Below, in pieces: positions 6,135-6,313 of a stretch of DNA of 6,313 bases (position 1 is its first letter; each line of letters opens with the position of its first letter). Origin of the DNA: DATDYA01 sp035289165 (GTDB lineage Bacteria > Patescibacteriota > Patescibacteriia > Magasanikbacterales > GWA2-37-8); NCBI GenBank assembly GCA_035289165.1, contig DATDYA010000005.1:1-6313 (forward strand), in the 5' to 3' direction. Below the pieces are notes generated by a model that saw only the letters and a program-made list of their open reading frames with translations, was not told the DNA's origin and made no database searches. A program made the translations under genes and the position numbers.

Positions 6135-6313
6135 CCAGCGTAGGGAATAGTTAAAATTTATTATCATTTAAAAATAATAAGTTTTCTGTTCCCCGCGCTG
6201 GAGATTCCAGAGTCAGTCGCCCCACCCGGGGCAAAGTAACGTCCCGCTCCCGCAGGGTGCGGGACGAGACTAAGCTCCGACGCGGGGCATTCCACATCGA
6301 GTCCGTAGCGGCA
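6135..6313 (+). ncRNA. Highly structured, unclassified RNA, 3' part beyond the window
   Basis: No credible reading frame is present. Composition rises to about 67 percent GC from 6191 on. The pairings nest into a coherent fold: a long-range helix 6191-6203 with 6275-6287 (11 Watson-Crick pairs, one U-G, one C-A mismatch) encloses a short helix 6215-6218 with 6268-6271, which encloses two hairpins, 6219-6232 (GCCCC, loop ACCC, GGGGC) and 6240-6266 (eight-pair stem CGTCCCGC with GCGGGACG plus an inner CCC/GGG). Upstream, 6135-6201 can form a long AU-capped hairpin that competes for the 6191-6201 strand. The transcript either reads through from the promoter at 5858 or starts from an unrecognised promoter. 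I compared it by eye with rRNA, tmRNA, RNase P RNA and SRP RNA and found none of their conserved boxes. The boundary at 6135 is approximate; the stem at 6065-6093 may belong to the same RNA. Confidence 0.5.
6143..6193 (+). other. Long AU-capped hairpin
   Basis: GGGAATAG (6143-6150) pairs with CTGTTCCC (6186-6193), then after a two-base bulge AAAA 6153-6156 pairs with TTTT 6182-6185, and 6157-6164 pairs with 6174-6181, leaving a nine-base loop. That is 20 pairs, two of them U-G. It can be extended at its base by CCAGCG (6135-6140) with CGCTGG (6196-6201). There is no terminal T tract, so it is not a terminator. It overlaps and competes with the downstream long-range helix. Confidence 0.5.

Noticed and set aside
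6151..6297. 48-codon minus-strand frame starting at ATG 6297-6295
   Set aside because: Arg/Leu-rich product with no ribosome binding site, lying across the strongest RNA helices. It is the kind of frame that GC-rich structured RNA produces by chance.
6135..6313. tmRNA, RNase P RNA or rRNA start
   Set aside because: Neither strand shows the tmRNA TTCGACGG start or T-loop end, the RNase P GAGGAAAGTCC box, or the conserved 5' ends of 16S, 23S or 5S rRNA. A cut-off, highly divergent member cannot be fully excluded.

Overview
The window looks like part of a small-genome, uncultivated bacterium, most likely of the Candidate Phyla Radiation (Patescibacteria). The reasons are a run of small tightly packed hypothetical genes, a probable DUF5663-type protein (a family I associate with those phyla), mostly weak or absent Shine-Dalgarno sites, and one very large multidomain membrane protein with no close match to a named family. 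This placement is inference. All four reading frames close with TAA or TAG and need no recoding.

Positions 1-5820 are one plus-strand gene cluster: the 3' end of a small acidic protein gene (1-224), a 112-residue helical DUF5663-like protein (244-582), a 63-residue coiled-coil protein (586-777) and a 1660-residue membrane protein (787-5769). Gaps are 19, 3 and 9 bases and an intrinsic terminator follows at 5784-5820, so the genes are probably one operon. The giant protein reads as a long cytoplasmic N-terminal half (beta-rich region, charged coiled coil, acidic Gly/Pro linker), five predicted Gly-rich membrane segments in three places, and an exported C-terminal part with a LysM-like segment, a disordered linker and a terminal alpha/beta domain. 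A cell-envelope role is the most that can be inferred; the small neighbours may be accessory.

Positions 5821-6313 hold no credible protein gene but are dense in RNA signals. A near-consensus extended -10 promoter (5858-5886) drives a predicted RNA of about 117 nt that ends in a strong intrinsic terminator (5977-6009). Inside it, three segments (5929-5937, 5977-5985, 5996-6003) are laid out as anti-terminator, shared strand and terminator, with the first lying in a hairpin loop, so the alternative fold would be a pseudoknot. Past the terminator come an AT-rich spacer, a 12-bp hairpin (6065-6093), and a GC-rich (about 67 percent) branched RNA fold that runs off the window end. Wobble pairs in all these helices favour plus-strand transcripts. 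I could not match either RNA to a known class; the pair, a possible attenuator followed by a large structured RNA, is the most promising novelty here.
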